A stretch of DNA of 64,000 nt from WVYX01 sp039586815. Its GTDB lineage: Bacteria; Gemmatimonadota; Gemmatimonadetes; Gemmatimonadales; GWC2-71-9. The DNA is taken from contig JBDHJR010000001.1 in NCBI GenBank assembly GCA_039586815.1, positions 62,001 to 126,000 on the forward strand. The letters are read 5' to 3'. Made by a program: the position numbers and the translations under genes. The notes beneath the pieces were generated by a model, which was not told the origin of the DNA, searched no databases, and saw nothing but the letters and a program-made list of their open reading frames with translations. Each line of letters starts with the position of its first letter. Position 1 is the first letter of the stretch. This document shows positions 43,774 through 53,026 of the stretch, one piece after another.

Positions 43774-44984
43774 CAGGCGCTCCCTTCCCGCCGGGCCACC
43801 CCGCTGATGAGGCGGTCGCTGTCGAGGATGCGGAACACCACGAACAGCGCCACCAGGTTCACCCCGAACAGCGCCACGCCGTAGAGCGGGCCGAACGCGA
43901 ACCCCAGCTCGTCCAGCACCAGGATGGCGGTAGCCATGTACATGATGTAGACCAGCACGACGGGTAGCAGCACCTTCCACCCCAGCGCCATGAGCTGGTC
44001 GTAGCGGAAGCGCGGCAGGGTCCAGCGTACCCAGATGTACCAGAAGACGAAGAAGAACGTCTTGGCAACGAACATCACGAGGGTCGCGAGCGACTTGAGC
44101 ACCGTCGGCTCGCCCTCGTCCCACGTCGTGAACGGAATGTCCCAGCCGCCGAAGAAGAACGTGGAGATCAGGCCGGCCATGGTGATCAGCGCACCGTACT
44201 CGGCCAGAAAGAACATCGCGAACCGCATCGAGCTGTACTCGGTGTGGTAGCCACCCACCAGCTCGCTCTCGGCCTCGGGCAGGTCGAACGGCAGCCGGTT
44301 GGTCTCGGCCAGCGCCGCGATCATGAACAGCGCGAACCCCAGCGTGATCATGAGCACGAACCACAGCGTCTCCTGCTGCACTGCGACGACCTGCGTGAGC
44401 GTCACGTTGCCCACCAGCAGCAGCACCACGATGAGGCTCATGCCCAGCGCGATCTCGTAGCTGATCATCTGCGCCGAGGAGCGCAGCCCACCGAGGAAGG
44501 CGTACTTGTTGCCCTGTGACCAACCCGCGATCACGATGCCGTACACCGCGAGGCTCGAGATGGCCAGGATGAACAGAAAGCCGATCGATATGTCGGCCAC
44601 GATCATCGGCATGGGCCCCTCGAAGACGAAGCGGCCCAGCAACGGCAGCGTGAAGTCGAACGAGAGCGGCAGCGGCGCCGCGAACGGGATCACCGCAAAC
44701 AGCAGGAGCGACGGCACGAACGACATCGCCGGTGCCAGGATGAACAGCACGCGGTCTGCCTGGCCCGGCAGCGTCTCTTCCTTCACGAAATTCTTCAGGC
44801 CGTCGGCCATCGGCTGCAACAGTCCGGCCGGTCCCACCCGGTTGGGCCCCTGGCGGTTCTGGATCCAGCCGGCCACGCGCCGCTCCAGCCAGGTCACGAA
44901 CGCCACCCCCAACAGCAGGACGCCGAACGCCACCGCCAGCTTGACGAAACCGACGAGAATGAAGCCCTTCAGCTCGGGGGTCAC
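43773..44984 (-). CDS. nuoH: NADH-quinone oxidoreductase subunit H
   Basis: 403 residues, GTG start overlapping the nuoG stop. Forms the quinone chamber with NuoB and NuoD. Signatures: WLERRVAGWIQNRQGPNRVG, KNFVKEE, AETNRLPFDLPEAESELVGG and YHTEYSSMRF. The C-terminal tail is longer than in E. coli. Confidence 0.97.
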   Translation of the reverse strand: MTPELKGFILVGFVKLAVAFGVLLLGVAFVTWLERRVAGWIQNRQGPNRVGPAGLLQPMADGLKNFVKEETLPGQADRVLFILAPAMSFVPSLLLFAVIPFAAPLPLSFDFTLPLLGRFVFEGPMPMIVADISIGFLFILAISSLAVYGIVIAGWSQGNKYAFLGGLRSSAQMISYEIALGMSLIVVLLLVGNVTLTQVVAVQQETLWFVLMITLGFALFMIAALAETNRLPFDLPEAESELVGGYHTEYSSMRFAMFFLAEYGALITMAGLISTFFFGGWDIPFTTWDEGEPTVLKSLATLVMFVAKTFFFVFWYIWVRWTLPRFRYDQLMALGWKVLLPVVLVYIMYMATAILVLDELGFAFGPLYGVALFGVNLVALFVVFRILDSDRLISGVARREGSA

Positions 44985-46549
44985 CGGGACACCTCCGCGG
45001 GACTACCCTTGCCCAGCACCGCGCCTCGATAACCGAGGTCGGCGTAGGTCAGCCCCTCGAACGCCTGCTCGAAAGCCTCGGCCGCGCTCCCCAGCGGATC
45101 GCCGCGATCGAGCTGGGCCAGCAGCTCGCCCAAGACCCACCAGGCCGGCCGGGCCATCCCCGGCGCGGTCTTGGCCTGGAAGTAGCGCTGTACGCGGCTG
45201 TCGCGATTGACGAACGTGCCGTCCTCTTCCGCCACGTTGGCCGTGGGCAGCACCACGCGCGCCACTCGGGCCGCCTCGGGCAGGGCCGTCCCCAGGTAGA
45301 TCACGTTGCCGGCGCGGCCCAGCGCCCCCGCATCCACGCCCTCGAGCGTCTCGTCGAGCACGATCACCAACGAGGCTTCGGCGATAGCCTTCATCGCCTC
45401 GTCGAATGCCTCGCGGTAGCCTAGCAGAATGGCCCCAGTTACGTTGGGCGCCCGCTCCTCGCGCAGCGCCAATTCGGGCACCCCCGCCAGCGAATGCTCG
45501 CCCGGCACGCGCGCCACACGGAATGCCGCCGTGGTGTCGAAGCCGGCCACCACCTGCTGCAGCATGTGGAGCGCCTCGTTCGACGCTCCGGGCGATACCA
45601 GAGTCACTGCCTTGCCGCCGGCCCCCTTCACGATCTGGGCCGCGCGGGCCAGCGCGTGATCCCAGTCCACCGCGACGTGCTCACCGTTCTCGGCCACCAG
45701 CGGCGCCTCGATGCGGTCGCCCCGATTGAGCCAGCGATACTCACCACGCCCGTGATCGCACATGAAGTACTTGTTGACTTCCAGGTTGGGCCGCGGCTTG
45801 AGCCGCACGACCGCATTGTCGCGCGTTTCGATCTCCACGTTGCAGCCCTGCGAGCAGCCGGTGCAGATGCCGGCAGTCTTGTCGAGCTCCCAGGCGCGCG
45901 CCTTGTGGAGGAAGTCCTTGGACAGCAGCGAGCCTACCGGGCATAGGTCCACCACGTTGCCGGCCCATGGATGGTCGAGCTGGCGGTCGGGGTGAATGCC
46001 GATGAAGGCGCGGTCGCCCCGCTCGCTCACGTTGATGATCGGCTCGTCGGCGACGTGATCCATGAACCGCACGCAGCGCGTGCAGAGGATGCAGCGGTTC
46101 GGCACGTAGAGCACGTCACCGCCGAAATCCTCGACCGGGTTGAACCGCTTCGCGTATGTCGGCGTGTAACGGGTACGTGCCTGCCCTTCCTGGAACACGT
46201 AGTCCTGCAGCTCGCACTCGCCCGCCTGATCGCAGATCGGGCAGTCGAGAGGATGATTGATCAGGAGGAACTCCAGCACGCCCTCGCGGGCCTTCTTCGC
46301 CTGCTCGCTGTAGACACGAACCACCTGGCCCTCGGCGACGGGCGTCGCGCAGGCGATGGCCAGCTTCGGCATGCGCTCGACCTCGACGAGGCACATGCGG
46401 CACACGCCGGCCACGGGCAGCCCGGGGTGGTAGCAGTAGTGCGGGATCAACACCCCCGCCTGCTTGGCCGCCTCGATGATCATCGTTCCCGTGGGGACGC
46501 TGACCTCGACGCCCTCGATCGTCAGTGTGACCAGTTCTGGTTGCGCCAT
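44981..46549 (-). CDS. nuoG: NADH-quinone oxidoreductase subunit G
   Basis: 522 residues from ATG 46549; much shorter than the roughly 900 of E. coli because the molybdopterin-like domain is reduced. The iron-sulfur ligands are complete: N1b in HYCYHPGLPVAGVCRMC, N5 in the CDQAGECELQD region, N4 in CILCTRC, and an exact CX2CX3CX27C starting at CTGCSQGC for cluster N7, which is missing in mitochondria. N7 is typical of menaquinone-users, consistent with the futalosine genes. Confidence 0.95.
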   Translation of the reverse strand: MAQPELVTLTIEGVEVSVPTGTMIIEAAKQAGVLIPHYCYHPGLPVAGVCRMCLVEVERMPKLAIACATPVAEGQVVRVYSEQAKKAREGVLEFLLINHPLDCPICDQAGECELQDYVFQEGQARTRYTPTYAKRFNPVEDFGGDVLYVPNRCILCTRCVRFMDHVADEPIINVSERGDRAFIGIHPDRQLDHPWAGNVVDLCPVGSLLSKDFLHKARAWELDKTAGICTGCSQGCNVEIETRDNAVVRLKPRPNLEVNKYFMCDHGRGEYRWLNRGDRIEAPLVAENGEHVAVDWDHALARAAQIVKGAGGKAVTLVSPGASNEALHMLQQVVAGFDTTAAFRVARVPGEHSLAGVPELALREERAPNVTGAILLGYREAFDEAMKAIAEASLVIVLDETLEGVDAGALGRAGNVIYLGTALPEAARVARVVLPTANVAEEDGTFVNRDSRVQRYFQAKTAPGMARPAWWVLGELLAQLDRGDPLGSAAEAFEQAFEGLTYADLGYRGAVLGKGSPAEVSR

Positions 46550-46554
46550 CCGTC

Positions 46555-47859
46555 TCACACCGCGGCCAACAGCGGGCGCCGCGCGCCCGTGATGTAGGCC
46601 TCGAACTCGTTGCGGAACTTCTCGATCGCGCTCATCGCCACGACGGCGCACGAGTCGCTCAAGACACAGATCGTCTTGCCGGTCATCTGCTCGCCCACGT
46701 CCATCAGCAGGTCGAGGTCCTTCATCTCGCCCTCTCCGGCGAGGATCTTCTGGAGAATACGCACCGTCCAGCCCGTGCCCTCGCGGCACTGCGTGCACTG
46801 GGCGCACGACTCGTGGGCGTAGAAACGGCAGCTGCGCATCGTCTGGTAAACCATGTCGGCGGTCTCGTCGAACACGATCACGCCGCCGGAGCCCAGCATG
46901 GTGCCGGCTTCGACACAGCCTTCGTAGTCGAGCAGGCAGCCCTCGGCCTCCTCCCGGTTGAGATACGGCACCGAGGAGCCGCCGGGCACGACCGCCTTGA
47001 GCGCGCCGTTGGGCACGCCGCCGCACAGATCGTAGACCAGGTCCTTGAGCGGGAAGCCCATCTCCACCTCGTAGTTGCCGGGCTTGTTCACCTGGCCGCA
47101 CACGCTGAGGAGCTTGGTGCCGGTGCTCTTGGGGTTGGAGAGGCTCAGTGACTTGTACCACTGGGCGCCGCGCTCGATGATGTGTCTGACCGCCGTGAGG
47201 GTCTCGACGTTGTTGATCGTCGTGGGCCTGCCGAATACGCCGTAGGCAGCAGGGAAAGGCGGCCGAATCCGCGGGTTGCCGCGCCGGCCCTCGATGGAGT
47301 TCATCAGGGCCGTTTCTTCGCCGCAGATGTACGCCCCGGCCCCGCGGTGGATGTACATGTCGAGTTGCTTGCCGCTGCCCATCGCGTTCTTGCCCAGCAC
47401 GCCCTTGGCATACGCATCGTCCAGGGCCTGCTGCATGATCGCGATCGGCTCGGTGAACTCCCCGCGAATGTAGACGTAGGTCGTCTGGGCCTGAATCGCA
47501 TGGGCGCAGATCGCCGCCCCCTCGATCAGCGCGTGGGGGGTCCAGCGCATGATCTCCCGGTCCTTGAAGGTGCCGGGCTCCGACTCGTCGGCGTTCACGC
47601 AGAGGTAGTGGGGGCCCTTCTTCTCCTTGGGCATGAAGCCCCACTTCACGCCGGCCGGGAAGCCAGCTCCACCACGGCCCCGCAGCCCCGACTCCTTGAC
47701 CTCCTCGGTGACCACCGCCGGCTCCATCCCCAGCGCCTTCTCCAGAACCGCGTACCCGCCCCGCTTCACCCACCCTTCATAGGTACGGGCATCGGGATCG
47801 CCGAAGTGCTCGCTGAGGACGAGCGTTTCCTTGGGATGGGGCTTATGCGGGTAGCCCAT
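46555..47859 (-). CDS. nuoF: NADH-quinone oxidoreductase subunit F
   Basis: 434 residues. Binds FMN, NADH and cluster N3. LRGRGGAGFPAGVKWGF, NADESEPGTFKDR, YIRGEF, GAYICGEETALMNSIEG and the cluster motif SCAQCTQCREGTGW. It is 24 nt downstream of nuoE. Confidence 0.97.
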   Translation of the reverse strand: MGYPHKPHPKETLVLSEHFGDPDARTYEGWVKRGGYAVLEKALGMEPAVVTEEVKESGLRGRGGAGFPAGVKWGFMPKEKKGPHYLCVNADESEPGTFKDREIMRWTPHALIEGAAICAHAIQAQTTYVYIRGEFTEPIAIMQQALDDAYAKGVLGKNAMGSGKQLDMYIHRGAGAYICGEETALMNSIEGRRGNPRIRPPFPAAYGVFGRPTTINNVETLTAVRHIIERGAQWYKSLSLSNPKSTGTKLLSVCGQVNKPGNYEVEMGFPLKDLVYDLCGGVPNGALKAVVPGGSSVPYLNREEAEGCLLDYEGCVEAGTMLGSGGVIVFDETADMVYQTMRSCRFYAHESCAQCTQCREGTGWTVRILQKILAGEGEMKDLDLLMDVGEQMTGKTICVLSDSCAVVAMSAIEKFRNEFEAYITGARRPLLAAV

Positions 47860-47883
47860 CGTCCCCTCTTCCCCACACCGCGC

Positions 47884-48378
47884 TCACCGGTATTCCTCCA
47901 AGAGTCGTGGCACCGACTCGGGCGTCACGCTCTCGATGAAGTCTTCATTGATCATCACGGGAGTTGGAAAGCCACACGCTCCCAGGCACTCCACCTCGAT
48001 CACCGTGTACTTGCCATCGGCCGATGTCGCACCCAGCTCGCCGCAGCCGGTGTGATCCAGGAATGCCTGCACCACGTCCTCCGCCCCCACCACGTTACAG
48101 CAGGTGGTGGTGCAAACCTGGATGAAGTGCTGTCCCACCGGGTGCTGGTGGTACATCGTGTAGAACGTGACGACGCCCTTCACGTAGGCGGGGCTGAGCC
48201 CCAGAACCTCTGCCACCTCGGCCATGGCTTCGTCGGAGATCCAGCCGTGGGCGTGCTGCACCATCCACAGCGCCGGCAAGAGCCCGGCCCGCCTGGTCTC
48301 GTACCGCTCGAGGATCTGCTCGAGCTCCTTCTTGCGCTCGCCCGTGAACACGGGCTCGTATGCGGTCGTCTGGTGCAT
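47884..48378 (-). CDS. nuoE: NADH-quinone oxidoreductase subunit E
   Basis: 164 residues from ATG 48378; the longer open frame is a shadow of nuoD. Thioredoxin-like subunit with the N1a 2Fe-2S cluster: CTTTCC provides a CX4C pair and ECLGACG the CX3C pair. LPALWMVQHAHGWIS is characteristic. Confidence 0.95.
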   Translation of the reverse strand: MHQTTAYEPVFTGERKKELEQILERYETRRAGLLPALWMVQHAHGWISDEAMAEVAEVLGLSPAYVKGVVTFYTMYHQHPVGQHFIQVCTTTCCNVVGAEDVVQAFLDHTGCGELGATSADGKYTVIEVECLGACGFPTPVMINEDFIESVTPESVPRLLEEYR

Positions 48379-48401
48379 TGGTATCGTCAGCGTCCCGCCG
48401 C

Positions 48402-49697
48402 CTAGCGGTCGATCTCTCCCATTACAATGTCCACACTGGCGTTGACCACGATCAGGTCCGCGATCAGGTGCCCTTCGGACATCTTGGGCAGCGCCGCCAG
48501 GTTGATGAGCGACGGCGGACGGATCCGCCACCGCACCGGCTTGGCGGTGCCGTCCGACACGAAGTAATAGCCCAACTCACCCTTCCCGTTCTCGATCGGG
48601 AAGTAGGTCTCCCCCACCGGTGCCCGCACCCCCTCCATGACCTGCTTGAAGTGGTAGATCATGGATTCCATGTCGGTCATGGCCGCGCTCTTGGGCGGCA
48701 GAATGACGCGTGGATCCTCCGCGTTGAGCGGGCCGTCGGGCAGCCGCTCCAACGCCTGCTCGAGGATGCGCACCGACTGCCGCATCTCTTCCAAGCGCAC
48801 GAGGTAGCGGTCGTAGACGTCGCCGTGCTCACCTACCGGCACGTCGAAATCGTAGGTCTCGTAGTCCAGGTAGGGACGGTCCTTGCGTACGTCGTACGCG
48901 ACACCGCTCGCCCGCAGCATTGGGCCGGACATGCCGTAGTTGATGGCGTCCTCCGCGCTCAACACGCCGATGTCCTGCGTGCGCGCGCACCAGATCGCGT
49001 TGCGGGTGAGCAGCCGCTCCACTTCGTCCAGCGAGGCGAGCAGCGTGCCGCAGTAGGTCCGTACCCCCTCCTCGAACCCGTCCGGGATGTCGGCCATCAT
49101 GCCGCCCACACGGGTGAGGCTGGTGGTGAGCCGCGCCCCGGTCCACGCCTCCTGCAGATCGTAGAACTTCTCCCGCTCCTGGAAGGTCCACAGAAACGGC
49201 GTGAATGCCCCGATGTCGACGGCCGTAGTACCGAGCCACACGATGTGCGAGATGATGCGGCTGATCTCGCACGCGATCACCCTCAGCACCTTGCATCGCT
49301 CGGTGATCTCGATCCCCATCAGCTCCTCGGCGGCCAGTGCGAGGCCGACGTTGTTGGCCATCGGGGCGAGGTAATCCGTGCGGTCGGTGAGGGGAATGAT
49401 CTGATTGTAGTGGCGGTACTCGCCGAGCTTCTCGAAGCCCGAGTGCAGGTAGCCGATGTGGGGGATGACCCGCACTACGACCTCTCCATCGAGCTCCACC
49501 ACGAGGCGCAGCACGCCGTGCGTCGCGGGGTGCTGCGGGCCGATGTTGAGCAGCAGGTGATCCCCGCCCAGTTCGGGCTCCACATCGCCCGAGTCCGGCT
49601 CGGCCACGCCCACGCCCAGCGGCACACGCGCCGGCCTGCCCCGGGGGTCGACCCCGGTCGTCGCCAGCTCGAGCTCCACTACCCGCTTCTCACCCAT
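48402..49697 (-). CDS. nuoD: NADH-quinone oxidoreductase subunit D
   Basis: 431 residues from ATG 49697, overlapping nuoC by 8 nt. Quinone-binding subunit related to hydrogenase large subunits: LNIGPQHPATHGVLRL near 50-65, PHIGYLHSGFEK, and the closing VDIVMGEIDR. NuoC and NuoD are separate, not fused as in E. coli. Confidence 0.97.
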   Translation of the reverse strand: MGEKRVVELELATTGVDPRGRPARVPLGVGVAEPDSGDVEPELGGDHLLLNIGPQHPATHGVLRLVVELDGEVVVRVIPHIGYLHSGFEKLGEYRHYNQIIPLTDRTDYLAPMANNVGLALAAEELMGIEITERCKVLRVIACEISRIISHIVWLGTTAVDIGAFTPFLWTFQEREKFYDLQEAWTGARLTTSLTRVGGMMADIPDGFEEGVRTYCGTLLASLDEVERLLTRNAIWCARTQDIGVLSAEDAINYGMSGPMLRASGVAYDVRKDRPYLDYETYDFDVPVGEHGDVYDRYLVRLEEMRQSVRILEQALERLPDGPLNAEDPRVILPPKSAAMTDMESMIYHFKQVMEGVRAPVGETYFPIENGKGELGYYFVSDGTAKPVRWRIRPPSLINLAALPKMSEGHLIADLIVVNASVDIVMGEIDR

Positions 49698-50325
49698 CGT
49701 CCTCACCCTCGGGCAGCTCGGGAATGTCCGCCCGCTCTCCCTTCTCGAGCCGTTCCCGCATGTCCATCGGCAGGTCGTTGAACGCCTCGGCGATGGACAG
49801 CTCTTCCTTGGAGTAGTGCGCTTCGGGGTTGGCGTGCAGCGCCCGGCGCACCTGCTCGGAGCGCGACAGCCGACCCCGCAGCGGGAAGTCCTTCCGCAGC
49901 GGATAACCCTCGGTGTACGTGTCCCACATGAGCAGGCGCCTGAGGTCGGGGTGCTCGCGGAACGCGACCCCGAACATGTCGTACACCTCGCGCTCCAGCC
50001 AATCGGCCGCCCGCCAGATCGGCACGACGGAGTCGACTTCCAACGTCCGGTCCTTGGGCAGCTCCACCTTGACACGCAGCTCGGCCTTGCGCTCGAGCGA
50101 ACGGAGCTCGTAGACGACCTCGAGGGGCCGCTCCAGGTCGCGGTACTCCACCGCCGTCACATCTACCAGATAGTTGTAATCCTCGCCCGGCGTATCCTTC
50201 AGCCACTGGAGCACCTCGCGCACGGCAGGCGCAGCGACGTACACGATCGAGGTGCCGCAGGAAACGGCGGCGCGCCCGATCTTGTCGCCGAAGGCGCGCC
50301 TGAGAGACTCGACGGACGGATTCAC
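49690..50325 (-). CDS. nuoC: NADH-quinone oxidoreductase subunit C
   Basis: 211 residues, GTG start. The 30-kDa subunit motif is ADWLEREVYDMFGVAFREHP followed by RRLLMWD and YPLRKDFPLRG. The C-terminal 50 residues are an acidic extension beyond the usual core. Confidence 0.95.
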   Translation of the reverse strand: MNPSVESLRRAFGDKIGRAAVSCGTSIVYVAAPAVREVLQWLKDTPGEDYNYLVDVTAVEYRDLERPLEVVYELRSLERKAELRVKVELPKDRTLEVDSVVPIWRAADWLEREVYDMFGVAFREHPDLRRLLMWDTYTEGYPLRKDFPLRGRLSRSEQVRRALHANPEAHYSKEELSIAEAFNDLPMDMRERLEKGERADIPELPEGEDDG

Positions 50326-50331
50326 GGACCG

Positions 50332-50955
50332 TTACGCGGAGCGCGTCTGGTGGACCGAGTTGCCGAACGGCTCCGACAGCTCGTCAACGAGGCGGGGTGG
50401 AATGCGCAGGCCGCCGGGCTCCAACGGGCGCTCCACACGGATGGCCGTGTCGGCCAGTGTCTCACCCTTGATCTTCTTGTGGAGCATCAGGATGCCGTAG
50501 AGCAAGCCTTCCGGCCGCGGTGGGCACCCCGGGACGTACACGTCGACCGGGACCACCGTGTCGATGCCCTGCACCATCGCGTAGGTGTCGAAGATCCCGC
50601 CCGACGACGCGCAGGCTCCCATGGAGATGACCCACTTGGGCTGTGGCATCTGGTCGTAGATCCGGCGGATCACCGGCGCCAGCTTGAAGGGGAGCCGCCC
50701 GGCGCACAGCAGCACGTCGGCCTGCCGCGGGGTGTAGCCCAGGCGCTCCATGCCGAAGCGGGCGATGTCGAACCGGCTCGCCGCCGTAGCCATGAACTCG
50801 ATGGCGCAGCAAGCGGTACCGAACGGCATCGGCCAGAGGCTGTTCGACCGGGCCCAGTTGATGAGGAAATCGAGCCGGGTCGTCACCCAGTTGGGCGACA
50901 CCTGGGACACGATGGTGGAGCCCTTCCCACCCCCCGCCTGATCGATCAATGCCAT
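50332..50955 (-). CDS. nuoB: NADH-quinone oxidoreductase subunit B
   Basis: 207 residues from ATG 50955 (overlaps nuoA by 10 nt; an upstream in-frame start would overlap more). Holds cluster N2, the electron donor to quinone: C49 and C50 in GTACCAIEF, C115 in SMGACASSGG and C144 in VPGCPPRPEG. The loop that is commonly GTxTxKMAP reads GRLPFKLAP here. Confidence 0.96.
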   Translation of the reverse strand: MALIDQAGGGKGSTIVSQVSPNWVTTRLDFLINWARSNSLWPMPFGTACCAIEFMATAASRFDIARFGMERLGYTPRQADVLLCAGRLPFKLAPVIRRIYDQMPQPKWVISMGACASSGGIFDTYAMVQGIDTVVPVDVYVPGCPPRPEGLLYGILMLHKKIKGETLADTAIRVERPLEPGGLRIPPRLVDELSEPFGNSVHQTRSA

Positions 50956-51314
50956 TCGAGCGCCCCGCGCTTCCACGCGTAGATGTACCCCACGAAGAGG
51001 ATTACCACGAAGATCAGCATCTCGACGAGCCCGAAGACACCCAGCTGCCGGAACGCCACTGCCCAGGGGATCATGAACACCGTCTCGATGTCGAACACGA
51101 TGAACAGCATCGCCACCAGGTAGAACTTGACGCTGAACCGGTCGCGCACGCCGCCCAGCGGGGGCATGCCCGATTCGTACGGAGTGAGCTTGACGGGGGT
51201 CGGACGGGCTCGCGGATAGAGGTGCGACAGGACGATGATTCCGGCGGCAGATACGACGACGAAAGCGATCAGCAGGAAAAGCGGTATGTATTCCTGAAGC
51301 ACCGATCTATACAC
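50946..51314 (-). CDS. nuoA: NADH-quinone oxidoreductase subunit A
   Basis: 122 residues, three helices; PYESGMPPLGG and FDIETVFMIPWAVAF are diagnostic. GTG 51314 is the first start in frame; a second GTG four codons later is equally possible, since neither has a clear Shine-Dalgarno. It is the first gene of the nuo operon. Confidence 0.95.
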   Translation of the reverse strand: MYRSVLQEYIPLFLLIAFVVVSAAGIIVLSHLYPRARPTPVKLTPYESGMPPLGGVRDRFSVKFYLVAMLFIVFDIETVFMIPWAVAFRQLGVFGLVEMLIFVVILFVGYIYAWKRGALEWH

Positions 51315-51315
51315 T

Positions 51316-51332
51316 CGTGAAACACGTTCACG
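51316..51332. promoter_or_regulatory. Inverted repeat CGTGAA-N5-TTCACG in the nuo leader
   Basis: Perfect 6-5-6 inverted repeat directly upstream of the nuoA GTG, inside the predicted 5' leader. The half sites resemble those of the NADH-sensing repressor Rex (GTGAA...TTCAC), which controls nuo in Streptomyces, but the spacer is one base longer than the Rex consensus I know. Confidence 0.35.
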
Positions 51333-51353
51333 TTTGTCGGATAACCGGGCTGC

Positions 51354-51383
51354 AAGTTACCCAGGGTAACAAACCAGTGTCAA
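51354..51383 (-). promoter_or_regulatory. Sigma-70-type promoter of the nuo operon
   Basis: On the minus strand a perfect TTGACA (51378-51383), an 18-nt spacer and TAACTT (51354-51359) lie 39 nt before the nuoA start. The leader would be about 30 nt. Confidence 0.6.
51356..51370. promoter_or_regulatory. Operator-like 15-bp palindrome in the nuo promoter
   Basis: GTTACCC-A-GGGTAAC is a perfect 7-1-7 inverted repeat that covers most of the -10 box and part of the spacer of the nuo promoter, where a bound protein would block RNA polymerase. The cognate regulator is not known. Confidence 0.5.
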
Positions 51384-51495
51384 GCAAGGCTAAGCTAGCG
51401 CGCGGGCGCACCTTACGTATCTTTTTTGTCGCGCGCCCCCCGGCCAGGCGCCGGTGGTCCACCCAAGTCACCCAGCAACCCCGGAAGGATGGTTA

Positions 51496-52056
51496 ATGTC
51501 GATCAAGTCCGATCGCTGGATCCGCCGCATGGCGAAGGAGCACGGCATGATCGAGCCGTTCGCCGAATCCCAGGTGCGGCAGGGCGTCATCAGCTTCGGG
51601 GTTTCGTCCTACGGCTACGACATGCGCGTCGGGCCGGAATTTCACATCTTTACCAACGTGCATTCGCCCGTGGTGGACCCCAAGGCGTTCGACTCCCGAT
51701 CGTTCGTGGAGTGGGAGGGAGACGTCTGCATCATCCCACCCAACTCGTTCGCCCTCGCCCGATCGGTGGAGTACTTTCGCATCCCGCGCAACGTGCTCAC
51801 CATATGCGTCGGCAAGAGCACCTACGCGCGCTGCGGCATCATCACCAACGTGACGCCGTTCGAGCCGGAGTGGGAGGGACACGTGACCCTGGAGATCTCG
51901 AACACCACACCCCTGCCAGCGAAGATCTACGCCAACGAGGGGATTGCCCAGGTTCTGTTCTTCGAGGCGGACGTGGACGATGTGTGCGAGACTTCCTACG
52001 GTGACAGGAAGGGAAAGTACCAGGCCCAACGAGGGGTAACACTGCCCAAGATCTGA
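51496..52056 (+). CDS. dcd: dCTP deaminase
   Basis: 186 residues from ATG 51496 with an AAGGATGG site; an in-frame start 14 codons earlier lacks one. It deaminates dCTP to dUTP for thymidylate synthesis. Signatures: SFGVSSYGYDMRVG, VGKSTYARCGI, TPFEPEWEG and the catalytic glutamate in VTLEISN. Length fits the family. It is divergent from nuoA and followed closely by a zinc-ribbon membrane protein. Confidence 0.96.
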   Translation: MSIKSDRWIRRMAKEHGMIEPFAESQVRQGVISFGVSSYGYDMRVGPEFHIFTNVHSPVVDPKAFDSRSFVEWEGDVCIIPPNSFALARSVEYFRIPRNVLTICVGKSTYARCGIITNVTPFEPEWEGHVTLEISNTTPLPAKIYANEGIAQVLFFEADVDDVCETSYGDRKGKYQAQRGVTLPKI

Positions 52057-52066
52057 CCCAGGCGCC

Positions 52067-53014
52067 ATGGCTCTGATTCGCTGCCCGATTCACAAGATCC
52101 CCTACAACGAGGAGAACCCTCGTGGTTGCCCGGCGTGCGCCGCGGAGAGGGAGGGCAAGGGAGAGTCCAACATCATGCGGGAGCTGGCCCGCGCGTCGCG
52201 CACGGCGCGGCAGCCCGGCGAGCCGATCCAGCCGACGGTCGACGAAGCGCCGCCGCCGCCGCTGCCGGAAGCCGAAGCCCCTACGGAGGAGCGGATCCCG
52301 GCAGACGTGTTCGAGATGCCGCCGGCCGGCCCGCTGGAGCGGTTGCTGGAGCGCAAGGCGCTGGTCGTCGGGGCGCTGGCAATCGTGGCTCTGGCAGTCG
52401 TGCTCTTCTGGTGGTCCCGGCCGAACTTCATCGAGCAGCCCGACCCGCCTCTGGTGGGCGCGGAGGTCCGGCCCTTCCCAGTCGATCCCGACGCCCCCAT
52501 CAGCATGGTGTTCGGCCTGCTCGGCTCTCAGGCACCGCACCCGGTGCCGGAAGACTCGCGCCTCGCCCGGTACTCCTACGGCAGCGACCTCCAGGTAGAC
52601 GCTCTGAACCAGATCGTCTACGCCATCACCATAGCAGTCCCCAACCGGAGCTGGCGCGGCCTCCAGGTCGGCATGCCGGAGCGCAACGCCGCCGGCACCC
52701 TGGCGCTCCTCGGGACCCCGCAGGACACGACCGGCCGAGTGAGCGATGAGACGATCGAGGTTCGGGGATTCACCGCGTACCCGTCACTAGACGAGCGGCC
52801 GCTGCGGGTGCTGCGCGCGGAGGTGCGCCCTCCCAACGGCTGCTTCGACGTGCTTGTGGACCTCAAGCCCCGGGTCGAAGGCGTCCTGCTGGAGGATGGT
52901 AGACGCTATGCCGTAGTGGGACGGGACAACGCCGAGCCCGACTGGGTGGTTACCCGTATTCGCATCGTCAACCGCGCGATCCGCGGGCCCTATGCCGCAG
53001 GGGTCGCCTGCTAG
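52067..53014 (+). CDS. Zinc-ribbon-like single-pass membrane protein, unknown
   Basis: 315 residues. The N-terminus has C6-x2-H9 and C21-x2-C24, a likely zinc knuckle, then a proline-rich linker, one transmembrane helix at about 99-117, and a C-terminal domain of about 190 residues that should lie outside the cytoplasm. I do not recognise that domain. It starts 10 nt after dcd and 12 nt before the YIP1 gene, so the three may be co-transcribed. Confidence 0.7.
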   Translation: MALIRCPIHKIPYNEENPRGCPACAAEREGKGESNIMRELARASRTARQPGEPIQPTVDEAPPPPLPEAEAPTEERIPADVFEMPPAGPLERLLERKALVVGALAIVALAVVLFWWSRPNFIEQPDPPLVGAEVRPFPVDPDAPISMVFGLLGSQAPHPVPEDSRLARYSYGSDLQVDALNQIVYAITIAVPNRSWRGLQVGMPERNAAGTLALLGTPQDTTGRVSDETIEVRGFTAYPSLDERPLRVLRAEVRPPNGCFDVLVDLKPRVEGVLLEDGRRYAVVGRDNAEPDWVVTRIRIVNRAIRGPYAAGVAC

Positions 53015-53026
53015 GGAGGTGTGCCT

